Positions 11,634-23,697 of a DNA stretch of 64,000 nt are shown here, one piece after another. The notes beneath the pieces were generated by a model that saw only the letters and a list, made by a program, of their open reading frames with translations, did not search any database and had not been told where the DNA came from. The position numbers and the translations under genes were made by a program. The stretch covers positions 118,826,043 through 118,890,042 of the forward strand of contig CAXKWD010000004.1 in NCBI GenBank assembly GCA_964059195.1. The letters are read 5' to 3'. Numbering within the stretch: position 1 is the stretch's first letter; each line of letters starts with the position of its first letter. The stretch is from Ectobius pallidus. Lineage: Eukaryota > Arthropoda > Insecta > Blattodea > Ectobiidae.

Positions 11634-12474
11634 TTAATGAGAAACTTGACTCTGCTTCGGTTTTGTCAACTTTTCAATATTAGGTCCAATGTTTGATATT
11701 GCAATACGCATACTCGCTTCCAAATAATGTTCATCTGTAGGTCTGTATCGTGTTATAGATTTCAATTGTTTCATAACCGAAAATGACCGTTCACAGACGT
11801 ACGTGCTACCAAATAAAGTTGCCATTTTCAATGCATGGCCGTACAGATTGTGCATTTCTTTAGGTAAGTACAGCTTGTAGAAATCAAGGAGTGATGCACC
11901 ATCAAATTTTGCTTTCAATTCTGTGTTACTCTGGATATCAATTAATTTCATCTGAAAAATTTCAGCCACTGTCTCAATATCAACACGAAAGGGTAGGGAA
12001 AGTAATTCAAATGATTTTTCAAACTTCCGAACATCCTGAAAACGGGTGTTGAACTCTTCTGTGAGATTTTTCAAGAGGTCAACGTGTTTCCCAAAATTAG
12101 ATTTGTTCGTACATTCCATCATTTTTCTCACTGTCGGAAAATTGACAAATACTCCACTTCTTAATTGTGTCTGCCAAACTTCAAGTTTTCTTTCAAAAGA
12201 CTTGATTAAATTAAACAGATGATGGATCATGCGGTTTTTGCCTTGCATTTTGGTATTCAGTTCATATCAACCAGAAATGCCAAATCAAAAATCCAATCAC
12301 TGCTGTCCAGTTCGTCCACCTTAAAGTTTTTATCTGTCAAAAACAAACAAATTTCTCCCCGAAGTTCATACACTCGTTTCAACATGTTACCTGCAATTAG
12401 CCATCGAACTTGTGTGAAATATAAGACATCGTCATAATCTGCTTCCGAATCAGCTAAAAATGCTTTGAATCAAT
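11634..12474 (-). pseudogene. hAT transposase C-terminal half (GTF2IRD2/Charlie8-like)
   Basis: The largest coding remnant in the window. From 12474 down to about 12255 the minus strand reads a segment with TQVRWLIAGNMLKRVYELRG and WIFDLAFLVDM. A frameshift near 12253 leads into an open frame of 204 codons (12248-11634) starting MQGKNRMIHHLFNLIKSFER. Its C-terminus holds YVCERSFSVMKQLK and RPTDEHYLEASMRIA, the hATC dimerisation region with the conserved CE-x-x-FS motif. The family resemblance is to the transposase-derived tail of GTF2IRD2-like proteins. The frameshift and lack of an N-terminal part make it non-functional as a transposase. Confidence 0.88.
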
Positions 12475-12856
12475 GGCACTGATAGTGACGTGTTTAGTGT
12501 GTTAAAGAACTAGTCCGTTAATGGAATTTTGAAACCAAATCATATTTAATATTAATTAATCTTACGTTTAACTTTAACGGGCCACAATATATATATTCCG
12601 GCGGGCCGCGGATTGTGCACAACTGTTTTAATTGGTTAAGGTTCATGAGTCTGTGGTACGTTTTAATCGTTTCATTTAGAATCTTTGTGCCTTTACGAAA
12701 TTATTTATATTTGTTGCAAAAAAGTTCAGAATAAAATGAGGTAATATATGCAATTTATGTAAAACTATGTAAGTGTTAATAAGTATAATGATTTTTCTGT
12801 TAAATAAATAAATTGTTGAGTAAATAATCGCGGGCGAAGCCACGGACACATGCTTG

Positions 12857-14632
12857 TTACATATAAACGTCTTTTTGTATTAAAAAAAATAATATTCTAT
12901 ATTTTGTTTTATTAATAGTCGAATAATCCCCATAGGCATAGAATTTATTTTACTGTCTCAAAAAGTTATAACTTCATTTTCAGTTACTCAGTTTTGGCAT
13001 TCCATCCTACGCGAAGCTTTTCAAATTTAGTGAAACTTCACGATAGTTCGATAAATGGTCTCTTTACTTTCGTTTACTTTAAATATCTGTAACTTCTAAC
13101 TAATAAAAAAATTCTTGGACTATCTGAATTCCTAAGAATTAATAATCACACTCCCACTAATCCTCTATAAATGCGAAACATGATATGTAAAATATCGGCA
13201 ACAGAATATTATAAAAAATTAACAACAAAATGTTGAGAAAGGTTTTCGGACCCAAGTGAGTTTAGATCAAAAGACAGTGGAGAAAACGTAACTACGAAAT
13301 CTAACTTCTACATCGCTCACTCGCTTTCATTACTTACTAACGCCGATTGAAATGGCAGTAGATACATTTCAAAGCAGATTACCATAAAGCCGTACTTGGA
13401 ACTAACGAGAAAATTCTGTAGGAAAACATCTGTAAGAAGACCCAGATGAGGATTGGGAACGATGTTAAAGCCGGTCTTAATTAAATCAGATGGGATAATT
13501 AGCTTAAGTGTAAGAAAATATAGCCAGGAAAATATCGTGAATGTTCGTTACTACGATTCTAGTTTCACCTCGCGAAGTAAAGATAGGCGGTGAGCTAGTA
13601 CGTTAATTATTATAGCCTACTGCACATTTTATCGTTTTGAATTTTTAAAATTTTGTTAATATGTTATTGACAAATTCTTTGGAAGTTGACGGAGAGTTGG
13701 AGCGAAGAAAAGGACCAAATGATTATACTATGTCAGAATGAATATATAAATAAATACAACACATGTTGAACCTGCTTATTTCACAGAAGATATTACAAGA
13801 ATATAGTAGACCTGACTTATCTTCACCCAGTCCTTTCTAAACCTGTTTAAAATCAAACTGCTTATTATTATTTTTACTCTACTGTACATAGTAGTTCTTT
13901 CTAAGTTTTTTTCTTAATGTCAATGTTTAATCTTTGTACAGTATATTGTACTGTGCGCTTACGATTAGGTGTAATAGAAATACTCAAGAGAAGATAAGAT
14001 TGACTTTCTACCTCTTGACTCTGAGGTACACTTGAGTAGCATTTTAGCTCGAGGCGCGAAGCGTCTTCCAAATAACAGGAGACGAGGTATACATAGAGAT
14101 CGGCCATCTTCCTGTTCCTTTTTCTTGTGAAGGAAGTGCCCACCCCACATCTCCATAGAAACCTCTTCCGATGTCGACAGCAAACTTTATGGCCGGTCCT
14201 CATTACTTCTGCTGAGCTAGTAAATGACTTCCCCAACTAGACTTCATTTTTATTCTGCCTGATTCCTTATCGCTAAAACCGTCTCCTGTTCCATACTTTT
14301 TAAGGTAGTCCGGAACGACTTATCTTTACGGCGGTAAAATACCTCCTACAAAATGTACTTTTTTTTCAGGAACTACCAATGCTTGAAATGTTTGCAGATT
14401 GTTAATAGTACACCTGGCATCATTTTAATATGAGGATATTTTTTTAATGCCTAGTTTAAATTTTTTTCTTGATGTAAATTCTTGTAAAAATAATTTCGTA
14501 CATTTTTCGATATAGGATACTTCCTAATACGAATTTCTTGAAATCCCTGTGTTAAAATTGACAAACCCAACAAATAACTCCCGAAAATTTGAAGCAAATA
14601 CATGCAGTGGATGCTGAGAAAAGTATACTTCC

Positions 14633-14636
<4 letters not shown>
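12857..14636. other. Anonymous AT-rich DNA
   Basis: No gene or element ends recognised. Overlapping short minus-strand frames at 13901-14236 have no recognisable domain. Confidence 0.5.

Positions 14637-14675
<39 letters not shown>
14637..14675. repeat. (TA)n microsatellite
   Basis: About 19 TA units directly adjoining the mariner element, which inserts at TA. Confidence 0.95.
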
Positions 14676-14678
<3 letters not shown>

Positions 14679-15583
14679 GTGCGGCATTTATCGTTTCCCA
14701 TTTTCAAAACCGTGTAACACATTTATTTAACAAAGAAATAAGCTACATTGAACATTTTTAAATGGCTTACAGTCTTGGATTTGCGACTCTGGTCTTACTT
14801 TTTGAATATGATGTTCTTGAGATGCCCTCCATTAACTTCAACACATTGCTGCAATCTCCCTCGTACACTGGCCATTACGCGAAGTGTGGTGTCTGCGTAA
14901 CTCTTGCAAAATTCCTGCAAAACCTCGCATAATCCACGAGCGGCCACTTCACAGACCTAAGGTCGTGGTGTGGTGTGCCATTGCAGCGCAGGGTATTATT
15001 GGCCCTTATTTCTTTGCGAGCGATAATGGTGCTTCGGTGACTGTCAACTCTTAATCACATGGTGCAAACTTTCTTCCTACCAGAGTTCACACATCGTAAC
15101 TTGGATATTGAGAGATTGTGGTTTCAACAGGATGGTGCTACAGCACATATTGCACGTCCTTCCATGGACACGCTACATGCTGCTTTTCCCGGCCGAATTC
15201 TTTCCTAGTTTGGTGATATCCAATGGCCCTCCAAATCTCTCAACCTTACTGCACCGGATTTTTTTTTGTGGGGCTATCTGAAGTCTAAAGTTTTCGCGCA
15301 TGCCCTCCCTGACATTAACAGTCTTAAAAATGCAATTCAGCAGGAAATTGCAAATGTTAGGCAAGACACCACACACCGGGTAATGGACGTATATGAGGGA
15401 GATTGCAGGAATGTGTTGAAGTTACTGGGGGGCATCTCAAGGACATCATATTCAAAAAAATAAGAGCAGAATTGCAAATCCAAAACTGTAAGACATTTAA
15501 AAATGTTCATTGTAGCTTATATCTTTGTTAAATAAATGTGTTACTCGGTTTTGAAAATGGGAAACTATAAATGCCGTACTCTG
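14676..15583 (+). mobile_element. Tc1/mariner (IS630) derivative with long inverted ends
   Basis: Ends CAGGTGCGGCATTTAT and CAGAGTACGGCATTTAT lie between TA dinucleotides (14674-14675 and 15584-15585). The inverted ends are unusually long: roughly 255 bp at the left is a diverged inverted copy of the last 255 bp of the element, including the 3' end of the transposase. Only a central and C-terminal portion of the transposase remains on the plus strand. Confidence 0.9.
14950..15461 (+). pseudogene. IS630/DUF4817-type transposase remnant
   Basis: Plus-strand frames give WFQQDGATAHIARPSM, then a FPGRI and GDIQWPSKS segment, then LTAPDFFLWGYLKSKVF and a C-terminal helix region ending in EGDCRNVLKLLGG. 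The QQDGA and APDFFLW motifs carry the second and third catalytic aspartates of the DDD/E fold used by Tc1/mariner transposases of the DUF4817-associated insect type. Stop codons near 15049 and 15207 break the frame and the N-terminal DNA-binding half is absent, so it cannot mobilise itself. The element was probably moved by a related full copy. Confidence 0.85.
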
Positions 15584-15585
15584 TA

Positions 15586-16781
15586 TATATCAGGAACATT
15601 GCGACGAAGTTTAAGTTTACTATTTAGTAAAATTTTCCTAAATATGCCCATAAAGAGCCGAACAATTTAAGTTAAAAGTGCATATTTTTATTCATGTTTT
15701 AAGACCCAATTCACGAAACACAACTGCTGTAGGCATAGCAAAAAGTTTAGAAAAAAATCAAATTATTTTTTTCTACGATAGAACTTGCGATCGTTATTTA
15801 ATTTTTTTTGCGTAAAGTAAATAACAGCGCGTAAGGAAATAGCTTGATTTTTAGGATTGATTTCTTTAACCTCACCTTAGGCAAAATAATTTTCCAAAAT
15901 GAAACTTTACGCACTATCTTATGTGTGTGATAAACTGATAATTTAGCTGACGGAGATCGGTAGGTAAGTAGGCAATATTATTATAATGGTAATGATGATG
16001 TTTTTAATAATAATAATGTTCACCAAAATTAGGGGTAAATATTTTTATCGTTACAAATGGAATTTATTTAATTTTATAAGATGTTTATAGAATTTCTTCT
16101 CCTTCTAATTTTTTTATGTTACTAATGAGGAATTAGAACGGAAATTCATCTCATATAAAAATGTCGATGATTGTATAAACGTTAATATACAATCTTTCTG
16201 TTGTAAATAATGCATCCTACAGCAAATATTTATTTCTCCCCACTTACCCCACGCGAGAGAACGGGACAGCTTTGAGAACGGATTTTTGTGTACGTATGGC
16301 TGAATGTTAATTTCCTGCATAAATGATGTTGCCTCATGTTACAACTGTAACCGTTTTGCTTGAATAGCATGACCTATATTAATGGTGGCCTACTGACAGC
16401 ATGACTTCATTTAGGAAAAAAAATATTGTTTTCGGCGATCCAATAAGCAAAATATTCCTCTTGCAGCTCTCTCCTTCAACTAAAGCAAACAAACACGTCA
16501 TAGGCAAATTAACTGGATCACGCTAAGTTAACAGTCAGAACTATGAATACAGTTTCAATGTGGGAAACTTTATTATACGAAAGTGGACTAGGATAAAGTG
16601 GAACAACTCAAAAAACATTTTGTGATAAAGGAATGACTGAAGTGTTGACAGTGATTATGTAAACTACATGTTCTGGAATCTTGAAACTTTTCACACTTAA
16701 TTAAAATGTAAACAGAAATTAAAGTTTAAATTTTCTATTTTAATATCTGAATTTGTTTTTGAGATACTAATTATTTTTATT
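15586..16781. other. Anonymous AT-rich DNA
   Basis: No gene, terminal repeats or coding similarity recognised. Confidence 0.5.
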
Positions 16782-16794
16782 GATTTTTAAATAC

Positions 16795-17720
16795 GTTGAA
16801 AGACGTTGAAAGTCTTGTATCATGATACTTCAATAAGTATAAATAAAAATTCAAAGAAGAAAGTAGTCGTACATCAGGGGGGTCAGACAAGGATGCCCTC
16901 TGTCTCCAGGGCTTTTTAACATCTATATTGACGCGGCCATAGATGAATGGCAAAGGCAGTTAGAAAGGCATTTTAAAGTAGGAAGTTTTAATTTAGACAC
17001 TATATTATTTGCTGACGATCAAGTCATCCTCTCAGAGTCTGAAGAAGGGTTACAGAGAGCCACACATAAGTTACAAGAAGTAACAATAAATTATAATCTT
17101 AAAATCTCAATAGATAAAACCAAGGTAATGGCGTTCCGAGGTAAGGATCCCATTTGATCGAAAATAGAATTAAACGGAAAAATAATTGAGCAAGTAAATA
17201 ATTTTAACTATTTGGGATGTTCAATTGCATATGACGAAGACCGGGATCTAGAACAAAAACTATCTAAATTCCAATATATGTGTGGTACTATTTATAGAAC
17301 TCTAAGGAATAAAACAAGAACAGAGACAATATTAAGATTTTACAAAGTTCTAGCGGTTCCACTTCTAACTTACGGCTGTGAGAATTGGGCTCTTAATAGA
17401 GCAAAGAAAAGGAAAATTGAATCTGCAGAGATGAGATTTCTGAGAAGAATATTAGGATATACTTTATGGGACCACAAACAAAATACTGATATAAGAAACC
17501 AACTCCAAATTTTTAATTTACAAGAAAAAATGGAGCTTTTGAAAAGACAGTGGTATGACCATATTGAAAGAATGGATCTTAGCAGATTGACTAAACAAAT
17601 TTTTTTGTACACTCCGGTTGGTAAAAGATCAATTGGAAGACCACGAACTCGATGGGAAGATGACCTTTGAGGCGGAACAGACTGGAAAGTCTAAACCCTG
17701 ATGTAGAAGAAGAAGAAGAA
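16795..17720 (+). mobile_element. 5'-truncated LINE insertion
   Basis: A non-LTR retrotransposon tail flanked by a perfect 13-bp duplication GATTTTTAAATAC (16782-16794 and 17721-17733). The 3' end is a GAA simple tail. About 65 bases at the 5' side do not read as reverse transcriptase and may be filler added during truncated integration. Confidence 0.9.
16860..17670 (+). pseudogene. LINE reverse transcriptase, C-terminal part
   Basis: The frame contains GVRQGCPLSPGLFNIYID, then DTILFADDQVI, the reverse transcriptase active-site region with FADD, a KISIDKTKVMAF segment and FNYLGCSI. The C-terminal part has YGCENWAL, a MRFLRRILGYT segment and RPRTRWEDDL, which is common at the end of several LINE clades. 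A stop codon near 16865 and another near 17156 interrupt an otherwise open frame. The N-terminal endonuclease and first reverse transcriptase motifs are absent because of 5' truncation. I cannot assign the clade without a tree. Confidence 0.9.
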
Positions 17721-17733
17721 GATTTTTAAATAC

Positions 17734-19701
17734 ATACTGAAATACCTCCTCCGACAGATATGAAAATATAAACTTGAATTTTTTGCGCGATTCTTTGATC
17801 CTTACTTTAAAAATTTACTGATTATTTTTTTATATTGATTATACTTTTTGTTTAAAAAATATGTTTCCCAGAATAATTAAGTTAAAAAAAAACTTGCATA
17901 TTATTATGCTAAATGTATGTTTATAAAAGAACTATGGCTTATACATAAAATATGAGTAAGACATTTTATTGAGAACATTGTAAAGTAAACTGTGAAACAA
18001 ATTCACAGCTATGTCTCTATTTTTCTTAGAGAAGACAGATTTTGAATGTGGCAAAATAACACTCAAGTTGAAAGCGAGAAAACAGGCAATTACAGTTCGC
18101 ATGCACTGGCATTTGGAAGCGCGCTGAGGTTTAAAAATTATGTCAGAAACATCTGTTCCATGCGTCCAAACGGCATGCACAGCATTCAGCAACTCCCAGA
18201 TGGGATAATATTGAGCGAATATTTGAAATATCAAGAAAATTTTCAGTATCGATAATGTTAGTTCTCGGATAGATAATATTCAATATCATTTACAAAGTAA
18301 TGGAATGAACTGAGAGGAACCATTTGCAATTGGATTTTGGAAGGGGGTAAGATATAGTATAGTCTTACAGAGGATATGAAAAGATGGATTAGTTATGCCG
18401 TAATGAGAAATATTTTTTGTGTCCAATAAGATGGAAACCAAAACACAGTCGTATGTTGATAGTTGTAAAGATGGGGAGGGGATATAATGGTTTAAGATAG
18501 AAGTGTAAAGATTGAAAGGATTCGAGGAATTCATGGACTGGGACAATAACTTATTTGTAGGAATTAAGAAAATTTTAAGCATATAGGCTGTTGTTTGACT
18601 ACCCATGTACGAACCTATGGAGAATGAGTTTGCATCAAATCATTAATATTGAGCGTCTCATAGAAAATATTTGGAAATTGGAATTCAAGTTAAGGCATTA
18701 AGGGGAAATCTGTATAAGGCAAGGAAAAATGGGCATGGTCAGTAAAATAACGAAAACAGTGCAATAAAAATAGAAATAGAATATCTTTATAATGTAGATG
18801 GAGAGTAAACAGCAAGGGGAAACTTCTTAAATAGGACAAATTTAGTTTAAGGTAGATTCATTGACAGAAATTACTTCTGTCCCTGTTTCTATCTTTAAAG
18901 AAAAGTTAGTTGTTAACTGAGTAAGTTAGGGTACATATTTAGTAGTCCTAACTTCCGCTCTGTTTAGCTCTATTGTTTCGTCCTGGCTTGGTGTAGAACT
19001 ACTTTTGAAATCAAGTCATAATTGTATTGAAACGTAGTACAAATGAAAACTAGATTCTAAAAGAATTTTCTGTTTAAAGGGGTTTAATTAATTTTGTGGA
19101 GACGTGACCCTTGCAATGCAGTGTATAAAAATTGTCAAGAATGTAATTTTAATCTTGTGTATTGTTGTAGACATTTCTGTGGATTAGGGATTTGTAAATA
19201 TTTGTAGAAAATTGTTACTTGTTCGAAGTGATTTTTTCACAAGCCAGTCTAGCACATAAACCTCACTCAAGATATTACCATCATACTAAAACAGATGTAA
19301 TGAAGTGACTCCCGATTAAGTTTTTACTCTTTTATGCTGGTTTCGCTCTTCAACCCCACTAGGTGGTATGTAGGCCTACAGCCGGCTGCAAAAACATTGT
19401 TCATTAACAGAACATCTGCACCTTCTGTACCGAAAATTATGAGTTAGTTTCCCGTTAATTCGTTAATAAACATTATTATGCTAGTTTTAATTTCCTGGAG
19501 AAAGAAAAAAAAAAGCAGAAATACATAAATTTAGTTAACAGAAAACAAATAAATGCAATAAACAATACAAAAAATCCTGTTTTTTGGAGGAGACGGAACA
19601 ATCTCGCCAATGTTGAAATGAGAAATTTCCGTTACGCTTAACTCAAGAAACAATCCACACTAACAATTTGACATTTTTACTTGTTCTACAACACTTTTAC
19701 A
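17734..19701. other. Anonymous DNA
   Basis: No element ends found. A 106-codon minus-strand frame at 18286-18606 has no domain I recognise and is probably chance. Confidence 0.45.
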
Positions 19702-19709
19702 ATGTAGAC

Positions 19710-19967
19710 CAGCGGTTCCCTAACTTTTTTGTCCTGGGACCCTAGAAATTTTTTTCGCGACCCACTACTACATAACGGTAACCAATATAGGCTATATAAA
19801 ATACAGCATCTGTTTTTGATATGCCTTTCAATAGTTTTATTGTGTTGAAATGCCTTCTATTCCTTATATTGAAAACTAAGTTTAATTTTTCCAGCCCTTT
19901 TCGCGACCCACCAAAATTGCTCCCGCGACCCACCAGTGGGTCGCGACCCATAGTTTGGGAACCACTG
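19710..19967. mobile_element. hAT MITE
   Basis: Ends CAGCGGTTCCCTAAC and, inverted, CAGTGGTTCCCAAAC flank 258 bp containing repeated CGCGACCCACC blocks. A perfect 8-bp duplication ATGTAGAC lies at 19702-19709 and 19968-19975. The ends resemble those of the element at 7326-10291, so they are probably related families. Confidence 0.92.
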
Positions 19968-19975
19968 ATGTAGAC

Positions 19976-20811
19976 TATTAAATATTAGAGCTCTTATTTT
20001 TGAATAGCCAAGAAGCACACATAATTTTTAAATACATCTTGAATTTAGTTTTTAAAATATTCAATATTTTTTTAAATTCAAAATCTCACGTAACTTACTG
20101 GATGTAACTTAAAAAGAAATTTCATTGCTGTTTTAATTCCATTTGATGATGCTAAGCTGCAGAATATGGAGGTTGGGAAGTTCTAAGGTATGGTTCCAAC
20201 ATTGTAAAACTTTAATGTTGTTTTTTTATTAATTTCAATTTCTTTTTGAAACTTTGGTTGCGCTCATCTAAAAAACTACTGTAGCTAAAAGTATAATTTT
20301 TGGTGGAATTAAAACTGTATTGAAACTACTTCTTCAAGTTACTTACAGTGATTTGTATGAAATTTGAAGTTTTAAAAAATAATTATTGAATATTTTAAAA
20401 AGTAAATTCGGGGCACATATTTAAAGAGTCATATATGCCTGTTAATAACTCCAAAATAAGATCTATTATATTTAATGCATTTTAAAAGTGTTATAGAACA
20501 ACAAGTACAAATTTTAGATTGTTTTATGCAGAAGTTCTTGAGTTAAGCGCACCGGAAAAGTATCATTTTAACATTGGCGAGATAGGCCGTTCCGACTCCC
20601 CTTAGGATCATTTGAGAATAAAGACTGGTTTAATAATTTGATAAACATATCACAAAAGTCACAAAACCAGTTTATGATGAACATAGAAATGATAAAATGT
20701 CCACTTTCCTCACTTGAAGTCATTTCGTCTAGTGGGTTCGATGATACCATCTCTTTTGGATTCCGTGAGACAGAAAAAAATAACGGAGTCCTAGTGTTAA
20801 TTCCGAGTAGA
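19976..20811. other. Anonymous AT-rich DNA
   Basis: Nothing recognised. Confidence 0.5.
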
Positions 20812-20825
20812 TAGTGTTGATATTT

Positions 20826-20979
20826 ACGGTCATGGAAACCACCATTAACTGCCGTGGGTGTCTGCATGCTGACCACATGCCCCCCCCCCAATCCTGCCAT
20901 CTGCCTATGGCAGATGACGCAGCGGTCGGGTGTTAGGCCTTGTCCCTTCAGGGATGTAGCGCCACGGAGTTTAGTTTAG
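20826..20979 (+). mobile_element. 5'-truncated SINE copy
   Basis: Only the 3' half of the SINE (from CGGTCATGGAAACCACCATT to the GAGTTTAGTTTAG tail) is present, flanked by a perfect 14-bp duplication TAGTGTTGATATTT (20812-20825 and 20980-20993). The duplication shows that truncation occurred at insertion, not by later deletion. Confidence 0.92.
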
Positions 20980-21283
20980 TAGTGTTGATATTTCCTGTGC
21001 CCTTAATTGAGCACTACCGATGAGGAAAAGTCACTGTGGTATCATTATTTTGAGTTTTCAGTAAAAATGTTTTGTTCAAGTAGCCTACCCAGTTAGTAAT
21101 ATAATACAAATTTTCAGAAATTGTTTATTTCCTGTTATTTACATACTTGGCATCTGAAATTGGGTGAAAACGGAATTATAGCTATCATTAATGATGAATA
21201 ATAATTATGTAAGAATCGTTGCATGCTATACCCTATAATAAAACCTTTCAACATATTCCCAAGGTGGTATTTATAATATACGA

Positions 21284-22659
21284 CTAGCTTAAAAGGCCCG
21301 GCGTCGCCCGGGTTTTGTATTTTGTAATTTCAAATTAACTTATGGAGGACTTTCGATTTTGAAACTCTAGGTCCTTATATAATATGTATGTAGAATTTGA
21401 AATGAGGAAGAACGACATATCACACTCAAACTATTCCCTCAGAAAACGCTAGATATAGCTTTTTTTGGCTCATAGAGGATGTCGAATGTTGCATTCCGTT
21501 GCTTCTACCAACCATGCCTGGGAGGAGAGCAAATAAGAAGAAAAAGAAATTCCGGTTAGCCTACATAAGATTGTATTGTCTTTACAGAAAATGTTATTTC
21601 TCACTCTCATATTACCATGCAACCGTTTCGGGGCTGAAGTAAAAAAAGAAATTCAATATCACTTTCATACTTTCCTTCCCTGGGACATAATATACTGCGC
21701 GCATAGGACTGAAAATGTTCCATCCCACTGTGTCTTCTTTTAGATGCTTAGGGCCTCTGATAAACATCCCTAGGCCTATTTCACAACTAATACAAAGCCT
21801 ACAGCTATGAGTGACGTATCAGTGGATTGGATTTGTTACCGACTTCCGATATAGCATACTCACTGGCACACACTTAAGCTGTCCCTGCAATACGACCGCT
21901 TATTCTACACCAAAATGTGAAGTGAGAAAATTATATTTTCCATATCGAGGGTAGAGAAAGATATGTGACTGCTTCACATTGTGCTTTCATTCTTCAAGAA
22001 TTATTTTCACAAATGTATTAATTACATCGATAGCACCAGAATTTATTAAAGCCCAGTATTATGTAGTTCCCAAATCCCTATGTGTACACTGTAAACAGTA
22101 CATTGTTGTCATAATAACTGAATTGCATTTCATTTTTCAGTGTAATATTTTCAGAAATTATATCAATTTTCAAGGGAAGGAGTGATTTGTTTGAATTTTA
22201 GTGTTCACCGTGTTACTTCCCGGGCTTAACTGTGTATGTGTGCAAAATTTCGTGGAAATTGGTCAATAAATGTAGATTTGTATAGGGAACGTGTGCATAC
22301 CCACATGCATAGATACACACTTTTGATTTGGCTTGGTTGCAAGACTCAGACCTCTTTTTTTTGTTATGAAAACATGTGAAAGCGGAACTCTCAAACTATG
22401 AATATGTCACACTTCTTTTGTCACACTTCAATTTTTTAAATCTTTTATTTTGTTATGTAAACAATTGACAGCAGAACGCTCTAACTTTGCTTCATTTCAC
22501 ATTTCCGACTTTTCCCGTGGATTTTCCAAAAATTTTCTTTCATACAAACCTTGTCCTGACAAATACGAACACAACAAAAAAAGAATCAGCCAAATCGGTC
22601 GAGCCGTTCTCAAGTGATGCTCCGTCATACATTTTGAAATTCATTTTTATTAATATAGA
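21284..22659 (-). mobile_element. Non-autonomous Helitron, second family
   Basis: On the minus strand it begins TCTATATTAATAAAAATG at 22659 and ends with hairpin CCCGGGCGACGCCGGG, CCTTTTAAG and CTAG at 21284. The flanks are A before and T after, the Helitron insertion rule. The 1,376 bp have no rep/helicase coding. A related, diverged plus-strand copy lies at 29870-30580. Confidence 0.88.
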
Positions 22660-23278
22660 TTAAATTTAAAATACTATTAATTAAACAGTTATGAAAATTT
22701 GATATCTAAGCGAAGCCACAGTAACCTCATGTCCCTTACCTGTTAAGATTAAATGTAAAATATGGTTTTTGTGCAGTTTTTCGTTTTTGAGCTATGATAC
22801 AGACACATAGACGCACTGACTATACCTTCTTCAATTGCGCTTTCATATATCAAAGTCAGTAGAGTTAAGATGAGCAGTGAGATTGGAAAGTACGTGAAAC
22901 ATGCAATTTGAAGTCTAACTCACCTCATTGTAGTTGTTTACGTGTGTCTGGACAGCATTGGTGCAGAATCGGGGTGCTGGAGAATGACGTACCAGAACCC
23001 AGATCGTCTTGCTCAGGGAAGAAATCGGTTGGAAAGTCCGCTTGGCTGAATTAGGTAATTGTAATCTCTCCGTTTAGGAGCGAGGAGTTGCTTTCAACTA
23101 CGTATGGGGTACCATGCCTGGTCCACAGGCTCGTGTGGAGCTAGCTGATACTACCTCGCAGATTCCTGCATCCCCATCTATCCCGACGCAACACGCATGC
23201 GTCTCTCCCTCCGCCACACAACGAACGTCAATTTCTCACAATCGCAACAATGAAAGCTGCGATGACGACGACGAGGAT
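22660..23278. other. Anonymous DNA
   Basis: A short part near 22770-22820 (TTTTTCGTTTTTGAGCTA) matches the repeat at 34480-34870. A frame at 23114-23359 begins with an ordinary-looking serine/proline segment but runs into the AAT tract; see rejected items. Confidence 0.4.
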
Positions 23279-23282
23279 GATG

Positions 23283-23327
<45 letters not shown>
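23279..23327. repeat. (AAT)n microsatellite
   Basis: About 16 units following a GAC/GAT-rich stretch. Confidence 0.9.
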
Positions 23328-23328
<1 letters not shown>

Positions 23329-23697
23329 AAATAAAACTTTGCTGAAATCATACGAGTGACTCTTGCAGAAATCCTTAAAAATATGTAGGCCTCTTTGCTA
23401 TTGTTATCTTTCCTGTAATAATTATGATTTGTTCTAATACTTCATCATTTCATTTTCTTTATCATAAGTTATCTTATAATTTATAGTATATTTATACAAA
23501 AATATGATGGCTCATCTGTCTGTTCCGATTTGTCACGAAAACTACTACTAACCTGATAGAGCTGAAATTTTGCATTAACATAAATTTTATACCCGGAATA
23601 ATTGTAGGACTATAGTCGTTCACTCATCTCTACTATTTCATCTAATATCATTCCAATTAAGTGTCTGTTAAAATGAACATAAACCATGGCACATAAC

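Larger units (their letters stand above)
10735..12625 (-). mobile_element. hAT element with decayed transposase
   Basis: Ends CAGGGGTGCACAACCC and, inverted, CAGTTGTGCACAATCC are flanked by a perfect 8-bp duplication TTTTAATT (10727-10734 and 12626-12633). It holds a broken transposase on the minus strand (11634-12474) and a complete nested hAT at 10958-11607. Its age must exceed that of the nested element. Confidence 0.93.
6852..12856 (+). mobile_element. Helitron-related host DNA split by several insertions
   Basis: Stretches between the nested elements resemble the Helitron units elsewhere. AACTCACTACGCGG followed by GGAACTCGAATCTGAGGTCG at 10305-10366 matches the unit body, and 12825-12856 has the 3' hairpin GCGGGCGAAGCCACGG with CTTG then T. 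The hAT at 7326, the MITE at 10389 and the hAT at 10735 lie within. The 5' boundary is uncertain; 6950-7190 matches another repeat copy at 34600-34870. Confidence 0.5.

Noticed and set aside
18286..18606. 106-codon minus-strand frame
   Set aside because: No recognised motif, and a frame of this length can occur by chance in 64 kb of AT-rich DNA.
23114..23359. 82-codon frame ending in an asparagine run
   Set aside because: The second half is a translated AAT microsatellite; the first half has no domain, and no splice or promoter context was found.
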